A stretch of DNA of 64,000 nucleotides from Methanosarcina barkeri 3 (GTDB taxonomy: Archaea; Halobacteriota; Methanosarcinia; Methanosarcinales; Methanosarcinaceae): the NCBI RefSeq assembly GCF_000970305.1, contig NZ_CP009517.1:1302001-1366000 (forward strand). Direction: 5' to 3'. A program made the translations under genes and the position numbers. Each line of letters opens with the position of its first letter. Positions within the stretch are counted from its first letter, which is position 1. This document shows positions 46,630 through 57,716 of the stretch, piece by piece. The notes beneath the pieces are model-generated. The model was not told the DNA's origin and searched no databases. It was given only the letters and a program-made list of their open reading frames with translations.

Positions 46630-48258
46630 TTAACCAATAAGGTCATTGAGGTCAAGTTCAAACCCGACAACTGCGTATCCGAGGGCAAAATTGTTTATGA
46701 CCTCAGGATGAAGTTCTCCAAAGACTCCGAGTTTTTTGCCTTTTACATAGACATCGGCCCGCCTACCTTCCAGGAATGCGGGATCTTCGGATTCTTTTAC
46801 CTCGTAGGGAAGCATCATTTCCCTCATCAGAGCGTCTACAACTTCATAGACCTCAGTAAAGTTGGCCTGTGGGTGGATCGAGACTGCAGCTACGTGCTGG
46901 CCTGTTATTTCGTTGTTTACGACCTCTCCAAACTCAAAAATCTTTTGAGGCAATTCCCTGTGCTGGTTTAAGGCAAGAATCTCAAGGAGGTTCGGAAGCA
47001 GGGTTGTCCTGATCATTGTCTGGTCTTCGCTGATCGGGTGAAGCACATAGGTGATATCATCCGTTTTTTGCCTGCGCATATTCTCGAAGTTAATTTTTTC
47101 ACTGGTAAGCGTAAACGGCATGACCTCATAGTAGCCGAGCCCTACCATTATCTCGTTCACAGGAGCGCGAAGCAAAGAAATCGGGTGAGATTTTCCTGGG
47201 GTATAAGTTTCAGGGATACTTACTTTGATGTTTTCATACCCATAACCCTTGGCAATATCTTCTACAAGGTCATAGTTATGAAGAATATCGGCCCTGTAAG
47301 CCGGGACTTTTACCTCTATGGTTTCTTCATCAAGGGCTTTTGCTCCAAAACGCATTCTCTCAAGCTGTTTAACGATTTCTTCTAAGGAGAGTTCCATACC
47401 TAAAAGGTCTTTTACTTCGGTCTTTGTAAGGAACCTGGTCTTCGGTTCAAGATCTGGCAGGATGAGTTCTCCGGAATCGGGTCTGGAAACCTTTACGAAT
47501 TCTATCTGGCCGCCCCTTTCCGCAAGAGCGGTAACAACGATATTCAGGGCTGTATACACGGCTTCTCCAAGTCCGGTAACATCAATAAAGAGGTCGGTTG
47601 TGCTCTCGGTCACACTTGTAAGTGTCCCGTTAATGATAGGCGGGAAGGACAGCACATTATCATCTGAGTCCAGGATTAGAGGGTATTTTTCAAAGTCCTT
47701 TACAAGATGGGCAAACCTCGTGCCTTTTGGGTGTTTTTCCAGGATCTCGGTCATACTCATTTTATCGGTGTAGTCCAGAGGCACGAACTCGAAACTCGGA
47801 TCGACAGCCATATACCTGAAAGGCGGCTTAACGTTTGAGAGGTCATGTACGCCTATGGACACTTTTTTTCTGTTTCTTCCAAGCCCCCAGTGCAGGTCTT
47901 CCTGAAGGTCCATAAGGGATTTTATGGAAGAGGATGTGAATTTTACGCCCCTTACAACCGCACACCCAAGAAAAGGCCTGATTTTCAGGATCTCCTCACT
48001 GACTGAGATGGAAACCCTGGGCGGCTTCACATCATATTCGGACAGTCCGGTCTCAAGGTCAAGAAAACCTCTCATTGCCCTGGCTGCTCCTTCCACACTG
48101 TAAAGGTCAGGCCTGTCAGGGAAAAACTCGATATCGATATATTCGGCTTCAACCCTTTCGACATCTGCCCCTATCATTGGCACCCTTTTTATGATGGTCT
48201 CCTTATCGGTTCCTGTAAGTTTCTCGAGGTCGTCGTACTGTAAGGTAATTACTGGCAT
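46630..48258 (-). CDS. pheT: Phenylalanyl-tRNA synthetase beta subunit
   Basis: A 542-residue archaeal-type PheT, shorter than the bacterial 790-residue form because it lacks the N-terminal tRNA-binding and C-terminal anticodon domains. Landmarks are [19 protein letters not shown] at the start, the B3/4 editing region ([30 protein letters not shown]), B5 ([20 protein letters not shown]) and the catalytic-like core ([33 protein letters not shown]). It pairs with PheS, which is not in the window. The gene appears monocistronic. Confidence 0.96.
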   Translation of the reverse strand: MPVITLQYDDLEKLTGTDKETIIKRVPMIGADVERVEAEYIDIEFFPDRPDLYSVEGAARAMRGFLDLETGLSEYDVKPPRVSISVSEEILKIRPFLGCAVVRGVKFTSSSIKSLMDLQEDLHWGLGRNRKKVSIGVHDLSNVKPPFRYMAVDPSFEFVPLDYTDKMSMTEILEKHPKGTRFAHLVKDFEKYPLILDSDDNVLSFPPIINGTLTSVTESTTDLFIDVTGLGEAVYTALNIVVTALAERGGQIEFVKVSRPDSGELILPDLEPKTRFLTKTEVKDLLGMELSLEEIVKQLERMRFGAKALDEETIEVKVPAYRADILHNYDLVEDIAKGYGYENIKVSIPETYTPGKSHPISLLRAPVNEIMVGLGYYEVMPFTLTSEKINFENMRRQKTDDITYVLHPISEDQTMIRTTLLPNLLEILALNQHRELPQKIFEFGEVVNNEITGQHVAAVSIHPQANFTEVYEVVDALMREMMLPYEVKESEDPAFLEGRRADVYVKGKKLGVFGELHPEVINNFALGYAVVGFELDLNDLIG

Positions 48259-49066
48259 TGGTGGTTCATCTCATCTTTTGCTCGCTAACTTAACCCAAAA
48301 CATACTCAACTTCAGATTTAATGTTTTTGTTTGAGGCGGTGTTTATAGAACTTCAGTGTAGGTCCTGAAACTCTGGAAAGCCTGCAGGCTGAAAACTCGA
48401 ATGAGTTCACAAGTATGAGGTCGAATCTATTCCAGATTTCTTCATAAAACAGGACAATAGAATATCTTGTCAACCAGAGTTATGTAGCAGTTCCGTAACT
48501 AAAAATAAGTACTTTTTACTTTATAATCCAGATAGGCAATTCTTCCGAAATTCAGGTGTAAATTATCCTTATAGCTAATACTTATTCCAACTATAAAATT
48601 AAACATATTTTTGAGCCCACACGCCAGAACCAACTTTGCAGGTCTGAAAATTGTAAGAAATTAACTCGAGATACCTGGAACATCAACTTTCTGGGTATTA
48701 ATACTGCTGTCTTGACTGTTAGATCAAAACAGTTACTTTTTATACTTTTTAGTTTAATTTAAGATTAAAAGTCCAATATTGTGATATATATTGAAATAAG
48801 TTTATACATGTGCTAAAATGTTTTTAATATTATTATAACGAGTCAATAAACTAACCAAGCATAGAGAATAGTGGAATACTTGAATAGGAACTATTCACTT
48901 GAGGAACTGTTCACTTGAGGATTTATTCGCTTGATATATGTAGTCAAGTCACAAACACCGTGATTTCAATTTCAGTAATAGACGGCTAAAGAAAGTAATG
49001 CTATAATTTTTCAGTTAACTGCAGAGTCTTAAAGCAAGGTAAACGGATGCACTGGGTGAGTTGAGG
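48259..49066. other. Intergenic region upstream of pheT and the DUF4214 methyltransferase
   Basis: An 800-bp divergent gap. Near the right end there are direct repeats of the type GGAACTATTCACTTGAGG / GGAACTGTTCACTTGAGG (48887-48920). No tRNA or open frame with signals was found. The pheT leader has no evident T-box or attenuator. Confidence 0.45.
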
Positions 49067-50086
49067 ATGGAACAGACTTTTGACGAATTCCTTGATTATT
49101 GCTATAGCAAGATTTTAGGTAGATTTCCTGATAATGAAGGAAGAGAACATTATATCAAATTACTGAATAATGGCATACCGAAACACGAAATCTTAATATC
49201 TCTTTTGAATTCTGATGAATATGCTGAACGCGTAAAGTACATTATGAGTCCTACAATCAAATTCGCTCCTCCAGGACATTTTTACTCTCCATTACCAGAT
49301 CTGGATAATATTTTGAATTTATATCAAAAAATCGACAAATCACGGAACCCGACTGGAATTGAGATTAATGGTGATAGGCAGATAGAATTACTAAAAAAGT
49401 TTCAAAAATATATTTCCGTAATCCCATTTGGGGATGGTTTCAAGCAGAATAATACCAGATACTTTTTTAACGGCAATGAATGGTATAGTTACGGTGATGC
49501 AATCGTTTTATTTTGCATGATCAATTACTTTAAACCAGAACGACTTATCGAAGTAGGATCAGGTTATTCATCACTTGTTACTCTGGACACCTGCGAATTG
49601 TTAAATCTTAAAACCAGAATAACATTTATCGAGCCTTATCCAGATCTGATTTTAAGTATATTGTCTGACCGAGACGACCCTGAAAATCTTCTTTTAAGAA
49701 AAAAGGTTCAAACAGTGAATATATCTCTTTTTGAAGATCTGAACAGCGGAGACATTCTATTTATAGATAGCTCACATGTTGTGAAGTTCGGGAGCGATGT
49801 TCTTTTTATTCTTACCGAAGTACTTCCACGTCTGAAACCCGGTGTGATTATCCATTTTCACGATATCTTCTGGCCGTTTGAATATCCTCTTGAATGGCTG
49901 GAACAGGGTTTTGCATGGAATGAGGCATACTTTTTAAAAACATTGCTTATAAATAATAAAAATTATGAAATATTATATTTTAATGATTATATGGGACAAA
50001 TGTATCATAATCTGGTTAAGGAATATATGCCGCTCGCATTGAAAAATTTTGGTTGCGGAATCTGGTTAAAGAAACTCGAGTCTTAA
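49067..50086 (+). CDS. Class I methyltransferase with N-terminal DUF4214-like domain
   Basis: A 339-residue protein. Residues 1-60 (FDEFLDYCYSKILGRFPDNE, REHYIKLLNNGIPKHEILI, LLNSDEYAERV) match the DUF4214 helical module found in surface-glycan proteins. Residues 150-300 form a SAM-methyltransferase core (RLIEVGSGYSSLVTLDTCEL, TFIEPYPDLILSIL, DILFIDSSHVVKFGSDVLF, GVIIHFHDIFWPFEYP), similar to Methyltransf_24. ATG 49067 has GGTGAG 8 nt upstream, better than the TTG at 49061. A role in modifying cell-surface glycans is inferred from the domain pairing. Confidence 0.85.
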   Translation: MEQTFDEFLDYCYSKILGRFPDNEGREHYIKLLNNGIPKHEILISLLNSDEYAERVKYIMSPTIKFAPPGHFYSPLPDLDNILNLYQKIDKSRNPTGIEINGDRQIELLKKFQKYISVIPFGDGFKQNNTRYFFNGNEWYSYGDAIVLFCMINYFKPERLIEVGSGYSSLVTLDTCELLNLKTRITFIEPYPDLILSILSDRDDPENLLLRKKVQTVNISLFEDLNSGDILFIDSSHVVKFGSDVLFILTEVLPRLKPGVIIHFHDIFWPFEYPLEWLEQGFAWNEAYFLKTLLINNKNYEILYFNDYMGQMYHNLVKEYMPLALKNFGCGIWLKKLES

Positions 50087-50142
50087 TCTTCTTTAAGTCT
50101 TAATCTTCTTTAAGTCTTAATCTTCTTTGGGTCTTAATCTTC
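50083..50142. repeat. 17-nt tandem repeat GTCTTAATCTTCTTTAA
   Basis: Three and a half copies start at the stop codon of the methyltransferase gene. They resemble pyrimidine-rich terminator sequences and may act as one. Confidence 0.75.
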
Positions 50143-50524
50143 TGTTGTTTGGATAAGTATGTAACGCAGCAATTTATATAAATTGTTGACAGTTTTAGTT
50201 TTGAGTTGAACCTTGAAGACCTGAAGGGACTTTACTAAGATTGATATCTCTTCAGGCTGTCTCAAAACTACATTTAATTATACCAATGGGTTAGAAAATT
50301 CAACTTCAAAGTAAGTATATACGTTTCAGAATAATTTACGGTAAATACTTTTAACAGTCGATAATATTAATTACTCAATTTAGAAACGAGTTAAGTTTCG
50401 AACCTGTGAACACTTTTGTAAATGAATTCTCATTTTTCACAGGTTTTGTAGAGTAAACTATACCTTTACCTACCTTTATAAATAGTAAAAGTTCTCTTCC
50501 TTCAAATAAGGAGACAGCCGAAAA

Positions 50525-51196
50525 ATGATGATCGCAGGAATTGATGAAGCCGGAAAAGGTCCCGTAATCGGGCCCATGTGCATAGGAGGCGTAATAATTG
50601 AGGAATCCAGAGCCCATGTCCTCAAAGTGCTCGGGGTTGCGGACTCCAAGAAACTGACGCCAAAAAAGCGAGAACAGCTTTCATCCCAGATTAAAAAACA
50701 CGCAGCCGGCTTTTTTATTCTTGAGGTCAGTCCTTCCCAGATTGACGAGCTTCGGAAGATTATGACAATGAACGAAATCATGGTAGTCTGTTTTTCAAAA
50801 GTACTTGAACAGCTAAAGCCTGACATCGTATATGTCGATGCCGCTGATGTCAACGCCGAACGTTTTGCGGTCAATCTCCGCAGGCAGTACGCAAAAACCA
50901 GCCCTGACCACGCAAAGGAAATAGAGATAGTTTCCATGCATCAGGCCGATGCTATTTATCCCACAGTCTCGGCAGCTTCTATTATTGCAAAGGTGCACAG
51001 GGATGAGCTGATAGAAGAACTCAAGAAAGAATGGGGTCTCGACTTTGGAAGCGGTTACCCCTCAGACCCGAAGACAAAAGAGTTCCTGTTAAACTGGGGA
51101 AAAGAGCATTCAGGAGAGTTTCCCGGAATAGTCAGGCAGTCCTGGCAGACTGTAGAAAATATCAGGGAAGAACTGAAAAAAACCGAACTGAAATAA
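50525..51196 (+). CDS. rnhB: Ribonuclease HII
   Basis: A 223-residue RNase HII, which cleaves the RNA strand of RNA-DNA hybrids and single ribonucleotides. Catalytic acids are in MIAGIDEAGKGPVIGPMCI (Asp/Glu), VYVDAADVNAERF (Asp) and QADAIYPTVSAASIIAKVHR (Asp). GVADSKKLTPKKREQL is the usual substrate-contact segment. AAGGAGA precedes the start by 11 nt; ATG 50525 or 50528 are equally possible. The C-terminal tail is a helical extension typical of archaeal enzymes. Confidence 0.95.
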   Translation: MMIAGIDEAGKGPVIGPMCIGGVIIEESRAHVLKVLGVADSKKLTPKKREQLSSQIKKHAAGFFILEVSPSQIDELRKIMTMNEIMVVCFSKVLEQLKPDIVYVDAADVNAERFAVNLRRQYAKTSPDHAKEIEIVSMHQADAIYPTVSAASIIAKVHRDELIEELKKEWGLDFGSGYPSDPKTKEFLLNWGKEHSGEFPGIVRQSWQTVENIREELKKTELK

Positions 51197-51561
51197 GTGT
51201 CGAGAAACTACAAAGAAGAGCTGAAAATAGAAAGATTACAGAGAGTACTCTTAAAGACATCACTTTATGAAGAGAATAAGTTAAAAGAAAAAAATCAAAG
51301 TGAGAAACATTGAAAAGAAAAAATCAAAGTGGAGAACGTTAAAAAAGGAAAGTAAAAGTAAAATATATTAAAAAGAGAAAATAAAAGTAAAACGTATTAA
51401 AAAGAGATAATTAAAATAAAAAAATATTGAAAAAAGATGTTCAAAGTGAAAAAATATTAAAGGGAAAAAAGTCGTTTTTTTTAAGATCCTACCAGCAAAA
51501 TTTAGCACATCTCTTTACTGGATCACTCTTTAAGATCTCCTATGTAATTACTACTTATATT
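51197..51561. repeat. Intergenic tract with imperfect AAAGAAAAAATCAAAGTG repeats
   Basis: Six or more degenerate copies of a 20-30-nt A-rich unit (AAAAGTAAAACGTATTAAAAA and similar) lie between convergent rnhB and the NosD-like gene. No gene is seen. Confidence 0.65.
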
Positions 51562-52602
51562 TCATTGGTTACCTGATTGTTGATCACCTGAGGAAACGTT
51601 ATTTGCCAGAGGCATGTAATCTATGCTTCCTGTTGTCTGGTTAACAACATAAGGAGTGTCACCTATACCGTTTCCATCAGCATCCGTCCCATTATAATCA
51701 TTCCACTTATTGCCTGCTGAACTGCTGTTCCAGGAGTTCGTTCCTTCATCCACGGCATTGATGAAATTGAAGAACTTATTGAGGGAAATATTATTACCGG
51801 TAGGTCCTCCAAGGTACATTCCAAGACCATTCATGTACAGGCTGTTATTGGTCAGAACATTAGATTCTGCCATATTCTCAAAGACTACTCCATAACTGTT
51901 TCTTGAAATGGAGTTGTCTGCAAGCCTATTAGTTTTTGAAGTGGCAAGGCGAATTCCTACATCGTTTGATTCTGCAGTGTTATTCATGAGAGTGTTATTA
52001 GTAGAATTATCCAGCCGGATTCCCTCGTCATTTGCCTCTACCAAGTTGTTTGACAACTTATTTTCGTTTGATCCTGAGAGAATGATTCCGGCAGAGCCAA
52101 GGGTTATCTTATTATTGTCAAGGAAATTTCTTTGGGAATTATTGAGGCCGATGCCAACATCATTCAACATCAGGGTATTGTTACTTAAGGTACAGTTCTG
52201 CACACCTTCAAGTAAAAGCCCCACTTCCTGATAAGCATCAATCCCCGATGGACCTCCCATAATATGGAAACCGGTTATTTTCACGTTATTTGATTTAATA
52301 CTGAAGACGTCATTTGAAGGAACTGCGCCTATTACATAGGTACGGTTCGTCCTGTCGCCAGAAATATCAGTTTTCGAGACAATTGTAACTTCTTTAGTCA
52401 CATTTACATTTTCTATGTATATGCCAGGGCTTACAATAATTGTATCCCCATTCTGTGCATTATTAACAGCTTCCTGAATAAAAGTATAATTTTCTCCCCC
52501 GCCAACGCCTACGGTAAAGTCCGCAGCTTCTGCCTGAGTAACTGTTGCCCCAAGTACAAGGAGGAAAATTACGCAAATATTTTGGATCGACTTTCTTTTC
52601 AT
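51562..52602 (-). CDS. NosD-like right-handed beta-helix surface protein
   Basis: A 346-residue secreted protein. The signal peptide lies at residues 1-27 (NICVIFLLVLGATVTQAEAA). A parallel beta-helix of the NosD/periplasmic copper-binding type follows, opening GENYTFIQEAVNNAQNGDTI and then NCTLSNNTLMLNDVGIGLNN and six more NNxxxxNxxGI coils. The end is GNKWNDYNGTDADGNGIGDT, seen in many Methanosarcina cell-surface beta-helix proteins. There are many N-glycosylation sequons. No sortase signal is visible at the C-terminus. It probably binds or processes carbohydrate; the substrate is unknown. Confidence 0.88.
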   Translation of the reverse strand: MKRKSIQNICVIFLLVLGATVTQAEAADFTVGVGGGENYTFIQEAVNNAQNGDTIIVSPGIYIENVNVTKEVTIVSKTDISGDRTNRTYVIGAVPSNDVFSIKSNNVKITGFHIMGGPSGIDAYQEVGLLLEGVQNCTLSNNTLMLNDVGIGLNNSQRNFLDNNKITLGSAGIILSGSNENKLSNNLVEANDEGIRLDNSTNNTLMNNTAESNDVGIRLATSKTNRLADNSISRNSYGVVFENMAESNVLTNNSLYMNGLGMYLGGPTGNNISLNKFFNFINAVDEGTNSWNSSSAGNKWNDYNGTDADGNGIGDTPYVVNQTTGSIDYMPLANNVSSGDQQSGNQ

Positions 52603-53228
52603 AAATCATTACCCCCATTAATTATAAATTATATATACAGAAAGACAATTATTGTTTTTATAATAACTCGTATGAATAATAATTTTAGATAATAAAAAGA
52701 TTTTGAAATATATTTTCTGAAAAATAAGCCTGAACTTATTTTTATCTGTATACTTAATAGATTCATCTGATGCTGGAAATTGAATACTGCCTTAAAAATC
52801 TCAGATATTGAGTCCAGCGTGATTGTCTCAGGAAAAAACAGAGGTCATGATAAGGAATTCAGGACAGATAAAAAGAGATTGATCCGAGTTCTAATATATC
52901 CATGAAGTCAGATATTCCAAAAAGTGGTTCAGTATAAAGTTTTTAATTATATAGAAGTATTTTACTTATGAAATACAGATGTTTTGAAGTGGGTTTTTAG
53001 CAGTTTTTATTTTCGGTAACAGACAAAGGAAATGAAATAGTAAGAGTGGTAAATCAGCGAGATGTCGGAAGCTGACACTTCACTTTCTGGAATAATAAAA
53101 AACGGACTCCTGTATAAATTATAAGAAACTCCCTATCCTTGAAATAAATAAAAATAGAAAAATTATAAAAATAGTAAAAGTTCTAAATGAATCAAAAATA
53201 ATTAAACAAATAAATAAAAACCAACTGA
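52603..53228. other. Intergenic region between NosD-like gene and purQ
   Basis: A 626-bp AT-rich gap holding the likely promoter of the NosD-like gene (minus strand, TTATATATAATTTATAATTA near 52625). There is no open frame with start signals. Confidence 0.45.
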
Positions 53229-53927
53229 TCAGAAATTAGCAGTAATATAATCCACCATAGACTCGAAAACCCGCAGACCATCGTCTGAGCCCAGGATTGA
53301 CTCGGATGCTCTTTCCGGATGGGGCATGAGACCTAATATATTTCTTGATGTATTCACAATTCCTGCAATATTTTCGAGAGAACCGTTAGGATTGGCTGCA
53401 TCCGTTACTTTTCCTTTTTCGTCGACATAGCGGAAGACAACTTGCTCGTTTTCATCAAGTTCGGCCAGGGTTTTTTCTTCGGCATAGAACTGACCTTCCA
53501 TATGGGCGATAGGCAACCTGATAACCTCACCCTTCCTGAACTTCGAGGTAAAAGGTGTATCAACGGTCTCTACCCTGAGATTGGTCCAGTGGCATCGGAA
53601 CTTCGGATACTCGTTAGTAGTCAGAGCTCCCTCAAGCACCCGAGCTTCAGTAAGAATTTGGAAGCCGTTGCAAATTCCAAGCACAGGCTTGCCTTCTGCT
53701 GCGAGTTTTTTTACTGAGTTCATTATTGGAGTGCGAGCTGCAATTGCTCCTGCCCTGAGATAGTCTCCGTAGGAAAAACCCCCGGGAACGACGACCCCGT
53801 CAAAACCTGTCAGACCTTCCTGTTTGTACCAGACAGTCTCGGCGTCCACACCCACAACGTCTTTAAGGACATGAAGGACGTCCTGGTCGCAGTTTGTGCC
53901 TCCGAACTGAAGTATGGCAATTTTCAT
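53229..53927 (-). CDS. purQ: Phosphoribosylformylglycinamidine synthase, glutaminase subunit
   Basis: A 232-residue class I glutaminase. It supplies ammonia to the separate PurL subunit, which converts FGAR to FGAM in purine synthesis. The nucleophile is in GKPVLGICNGFQILTEARVL (Cys at about residue 86), and the His/Glu pair in LMPHPERASESILG. VVPGGFSYGDYLRAGAIAA is also diagnostic. purS lies 64 bp upstream on the same strand, giving a purS-purQ operon. purL is not in the window. Confidence 0.96.
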   Translation of the reverse strand: MKIAILQFGGTNCDQDVLHVLKDVVGVDAETVWYKQEGLTGFDGVVVPGGFSYGDYLRAGAIAARTPIMNSVKKLAAEGKPVLGICNGFQILTEARVLEGALTTNEYPKFRCHWTNLRVETVDTPFTSKFRKGEVIRLPIAHMEGQFYAEEKTLAELDENEQVVFRYVDEKGKVTDAANPNGSLENIAGIVNTSRNILGLMPHPERASESILGSDDGLRVFESMVDYITANF

Positions 53928-53991
53928 TTTATTCCCTCAATTTTCAAAGCTTTGGCTTTTTCTTTACGCCTCAATCACTTATCCACACAAC

Positions 53992-54243
53992 TCAGTTAAG
54001 TTCCTTGAGCTCGATTGTGTAATTATGGATAATTGGGTTTGCAATAAGTTTCTGGCACATCTCGTCAACTTTCTGGTTTGCAATTTCGGCAGATTCGGCC
54101 TCAAGCATGATTTCATACAACTTTGCGGTCTTTACACTGCTGACCTGGTAGCCAAGTTGTCCGAGAGCCCTTTTTGCGGTAGTGCCTTCAGGGTCAAGCA
54201 TACCTGCTTTCTGTTCAATTCTAACTGTTGCCTGGTACTGCAT
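53992..54243 (-). CDS. purS: Phosphoribosylformylglycinamidine synthase subunit PurS
   Basis: An 83-residue small subunit that bridges PurQ and PurL in the archaeal and Gram-positive three-part synthetase. Conserved features are ATVRIEQKAGMLDPEGTTAK, RALGQLGYQVSSVKTAKLYE and a central EAESAEIANQKVDEMCQKLI. Length and fold match the family (about 80-85 residues). It is the first gene of the purS-purQ pair. Confidence 0.95.
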   Translation of the reverse strand: MQYQATVRIEQKAGMLDPEGTTAKRALGQLGYQVSSVKTAKLYEIMLEAESAEIANQKVDEMCQKLIANPIIHNYTIELKELN

Positions 54244-55049
54244 TTATAAGCCTCAATTTTAAATTTTGAAATTAACCGAATGTCCCACTTTTCGGGACCC
54301 GAATGCGGAATTCAATAAGATAAGTAAATAATTCTCAGTTTGTTCTCAGTTTGAATTAATAAGTATAAAGTATTTGATTCATTTTTGGCGATAATATAAA
54401 ATGTTTGATTTCCCTAATGTACCATTTCCCTAATGTACCTTTTGTTTATTTTTGGGCGTTAGCTGGTTTTAACTCGACTTACCAGCGCCGATTTCAAGGG
54501 AAATAAGGATAAAACATATTTAATCTTATGGGTATCAATTTGTTTTGGCTACCAGCTGGCCGGTACAAAAATAGAGACTTTGATAAATCCTGGATACTTA
54601 CAGGCTCTCCAAATAACACTGAACTGGCCGTTTCTTGCTCCTTTCCAAAATCCAAAACCCCATGTAAGATCCAAAAATCATCTTAATATCTAAATATTAC
54701 TCTAAAAATCTAAACCTATTCTAAAAACTAATATTTTTTATCGGCCTATAGGGCAACAAGCCTTAACTTAAAAAGACACCAATGACTACATCAGCTTAAA
54801 GTTAAAGGAGAAAAATAGAATTGTTGAAGCTTTGTCTATAGAGTGATAAAGCTAAAGATATAAATTAAAGATAAATTAAAGACATAAACTAAGGATAAAA
54901 CTAAGGATAAAACTAAGGATAAAAACAAATTACGACTTACGTGAAGGCACTTCAGCCAATTATGGAAGTTTTGTGTGAGTTTTAAGGAGACAAAAATAAA
55001 AAAAATAATTTTGGGAAGCTTCAACTTCCCTTGCTTCATATTATTCAAC
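54244..55049. other. Intergenic region between purS and the MarR-like gene
   Basis: An 800-bp gap. It holds a duplicated TTTCCCTAATGTACC (54408-54438), an AACTAAGGATAAA 13-nt repeat (54888-54925) and otherwise AT-rich sequence. The purS promoter lies within the first 100 bp. Confidence 0.5.
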
Positions 55050-55340
55050 TTAGTTCAGAATCTGATTGATTTTGCTGTAAAAATCTATAATAAGAGTTGT
55101 TGCCTCATTATCCATGTTCAGCTGGAAAGTCCGGATTTGCTTACCCAGGGGTTTTTCCTGAACAATGCCTGAAAGAACCAGAGGTGTGATAACCCTTGAT
55201 ACACTGGAATGAGACAGGCCAGTTTCTTCAGCTATCCCTGAAAGATAGGTTGGTTCATTCTGGTTTTCGATCAGATTCTTAAGAACTGTCATCTGTGCGG
55301 TTTTTCCAAATATTTTTTCCATTGAATCCATTGATATCAT
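55050..55340 (-). CDS. Small winged-helix (MarR/ArsR-like) regulator
   Basis: A 96-residue single-domain DNA-binding protein. A helix-turn-helix (YLSGIAEETGLSHSSVSRVI) is followed by a wing (LVLSGIVQEKPLGKQIRTFQL) and a C-terminal helix probably for dimerisation. The start could also be one of two internal ATGs (residues 4 and 7). It is divergent from ilvD with about 220 bp between, so it might regulate that gene, but there is no direct evidence. Confidence 0.78.
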   Translation of the reverse strand: MISMDSMEKIFGKTAQMTVLKNLIENQNEPTYLSGIAEETGLSHSSVSRVITPLVLSGIVQEKPLGKQIRTFQLNMDNEATTLIIDFYSKINQILN

Positions 55341-55560
55341 CTCAGAGGTGGCTATTCTCTATAAGTGATTTCCAGTTCCAATAACTGTTGACGGTTAATA
55401 AACTTATCTTCTAATTTAATATGTTAGAGATCTGTATAAATACCTTAATATTTTGATATTTTACTATTGAAAATGTCTAATGTCTCTAACTTAGCAAGCG
55501 CGTAAGTCGTATATATATTATAACTTTTATCCTCACCACGAAACTTTATGGAGATTTAAC

Positions 55561-57222
55561 ATGAGAAGCGATATTATTAAAGAAGGACCGGAAAGGGCTC
55601 CCAATCGCTCACTTCTTAAAGCGACCGGAGTCACGGATTCCGAAATGAGAAAGCCATTCATCGCAGTCGTTAATTCCTGGAACGACATAATTCCTGGTCA
55701 CATGCACCTTAACAAACTCGCTGACGCCGTAAAAGCCGGAATCAGGAATGCCGGAGGAGTTCCTTTTGAATTCCATACCATTGGAGTCTGCGACGGAATT
55801 GCAATGGGACATGAGGGTATGAAATATTCCCTTCCCAGTAGAGAAATTATTGAAGATACAATTGAACTGATGGTTAAAGCTCATCAGTTTGACGGTATGG
55901 TCCTTATTCCAACATGTGACAAGATCGTGCCAGGTCACCTTATGGCAGCAGGCAGACTTGACATTCCTGCAATTGTTGTAACCGGAGGGCCTATGCTCCC
56001 TGGATACGTTGATGACAGTTACAAGGATTTCATCTCAGTTTCGGAAGGAGTCGGAGCTCATAGAATAGGCAAAATTTCAGACGATGACCTCAAAGAGCTT
56101 GAAAACTTTGCGTGTAATGGAGCCGGATCCTGCGCAGGGATGTATACCGCAAATACTATGGCCTGTATGACCGAAGCGCTTGGTCTGAGCCTTCCAGGCT
56201 GTGCAACTGCTCATGCAGTGGATGCAAAAAAAGTTCGTATTGCCAAGGAATCCGGTGAACGTATTGTCGAAATGATTAAAGAGAACCTGACTCCCAGAAA
56301 AATTGTCACTTATAAATCTTTTGAGAACGGTATAATGGTAGACATGGCAGTTGGGGGAAGTACAAATACCACACTGCATCTTCCTGCCCTTGCCCATGAG
56401 TTCGGGCTGAACCTCCCTCTTGAAAAATTTGACGAACTGAGCAGAACAACCCCTCATCTGATCTCGCTTCGTCCGGGAGGGTCAAATTTTATGTTGCATT
56501 TTGACAGAGCAGGTGGGGTTCAGGCAATTATACAGAGGCTTTCCTCTAAACTACATCTGGAACAACGTACTGTTAACGGCAAAACTATTGGGGAAAACCT
56601 GAAAGAACTGGACATTGTTAATCCCAAGCTTAATAAAGAGATTATAGGAACTCTTGAAAATCCAATTCACGCTCAGGGAGGAATTGCGGTCCTTAAAGGC
56701 AGCCTCGCTCCTGAAGGCGCGGTTGTAAAACAGGCAGCAGTTGATCCAGGAATGCATGTTCATACAGGCCCTGCACGCGTTTATGACGGCGAAAAAGCTG
56801 CTATGGAAAGTATCCTTGCGGGTAATGTGAAACCTGGAGACGTTGTAATTATACGATATGAAGGTCCTAAAGGCGGTCCCGGGATGAGGGAAATGCTTGC
56901 AGTGACAGCTGCACTCGGAGGTATGGGTCTTCTAGAATCGGTTGCTCTGATAACTGACGGACGCTTTTCCGGAGGTACTCGTGGACCCTGCATCGGGCAC
57001 GTCTCACCTGAAGCCACGGAAGGAGGACCAATCGCTCTTGTAAAAGATGGGGATATGATCGAAATCAATATTCCTGAAAGAGCTCTGAACATTAAGATTT
57101 CAGAAGAAGAGCTTAAACAGCGGAAAGCTGCCTTTGTGCCACCAAAAACAGAAATTACAGGTTACCTTGCCAGGTACCAGCGTTCCGTTCATTCCGCAAA
57201 CACAGGCGGAATAGTTGACTAA
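55561..57222 (+). CDS. ilvD: Dihydroxy-acid dehydratase
   Basis: A 553-residue Fe-S dehydratase of branched-chain amino acid synthesis; it makes 2-keto-isovalerate and 2-keto-3-methylvalerate. Cluster cysteines occur in [27 protein letters not shown] and [20 protein letters not shown]. The C-terminal [20 protein letters not shown] is also diagnostic. Length is standard. GGAGAT lies 6 nt before the ATG and a TATA-like TATATATTATAA about 45 bp upstream. Confidence 0.96.
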   Translation: MRSDIIKEGPERAPNRSLLKATGVTDSEMRKPFIAVVNSWNDIIPGHMHLNKLADAVKAGIRNAGGVPFEFHTIGVCDGIAMGHEGMKYSLPSREIIEDTIELMVKAHQFDGMVLIPTCDKIVPGHLMAAGRLDIPAIVVTGGPMLPGYVDDSYKDFISVSEGVGAHRIGKISDDDLKELENFACNGAGSCAGMYTANTMACMTEALGLSLPGCATAHAVDAKKVRIAKESGERIVEMIKENLTPRKIVTYKSFENGIMVDMAVGGSTNTTLHLPALAHEFGLNLPLEKFDELSRTTPHLISLRPGGSNFMLHFDRAGGVQAIIQRLSSKLHLEQRTVNGKTIGENLKELDIVNPKLNKEIIGTLENPIHAQGGIAVLKGSLAPEGAVVKQAAVDPGMHVHTGPARVYDGEKAAMESILAGNVKPGDVVIIRYEGPKGGPGMREMLAVTAALGGMGLLESVALITDGRFSGGTRGPCIGHVSPEATEGGPIALVKDGDMIEINIPERALNIKISEEELKQRKAAFVPPKTEITGYLARYQRSVHSANTGGIVD

Positions 57223-57716
57223 ACTGTCCGGTTATGTTTGAATAATTACATGCTTGGAGAGCTTGTTTCTCCATTACTTTTTTAATTATTGATCATTTCA
57301 AGTGCTTTTAGAGCTATATTTTATTACTTGCCTGAAGTCACTCCCTCAGTCTATGGTTCAAACTTTAATTATTTGAAATACACAATAAATTGCCAGGACT
57401 CATTCAGATCCAAAAGATAGCTGTTCAGTCATTGATTTCAGCAATTTACCTGCTACTTTTTTTAAACCTGATATCTGAAAATTTAAACCAACAGAACATG
57501 AATTTGTGTCCAAGAAAATAAGCTTGTTCTTAGTGCCTTGAGGCATATTTTGGATGCACAGATGAATGGTAATCCAATTAGTGTAAGTAATCAATTGATG
57601 TAAATAAACAGCGGATGTAAGTAAATGATTGATGTAAATTATATATAACAGTTTGAATATTATACCTATATTACCTTTAGGATCGTAAAAAATCAATAAT
57701 ATAGTAGACGACAAAC
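57223..57716. other. Intergenic region between ilvD and the thioredoxin-fold lipoprotein
   Basis: A 490-bp gap. A minus-strand 104-codon frame (57400-57714) has no start signals or family resemblance. A run of AGTAAATGATTGATGTAAAT repeats (57585-57640) and a TATA-like TTATATATAACA (57638-57649) lie before the lipoprotein gene. Confidence 0.5.

Noticed and set aside
57400-57714. 104-codon minus-strand frame before the lipoprotein gene
   Set aside because: No ribosome-binding site or family; covers the promoter region of the lipoprotein gene.
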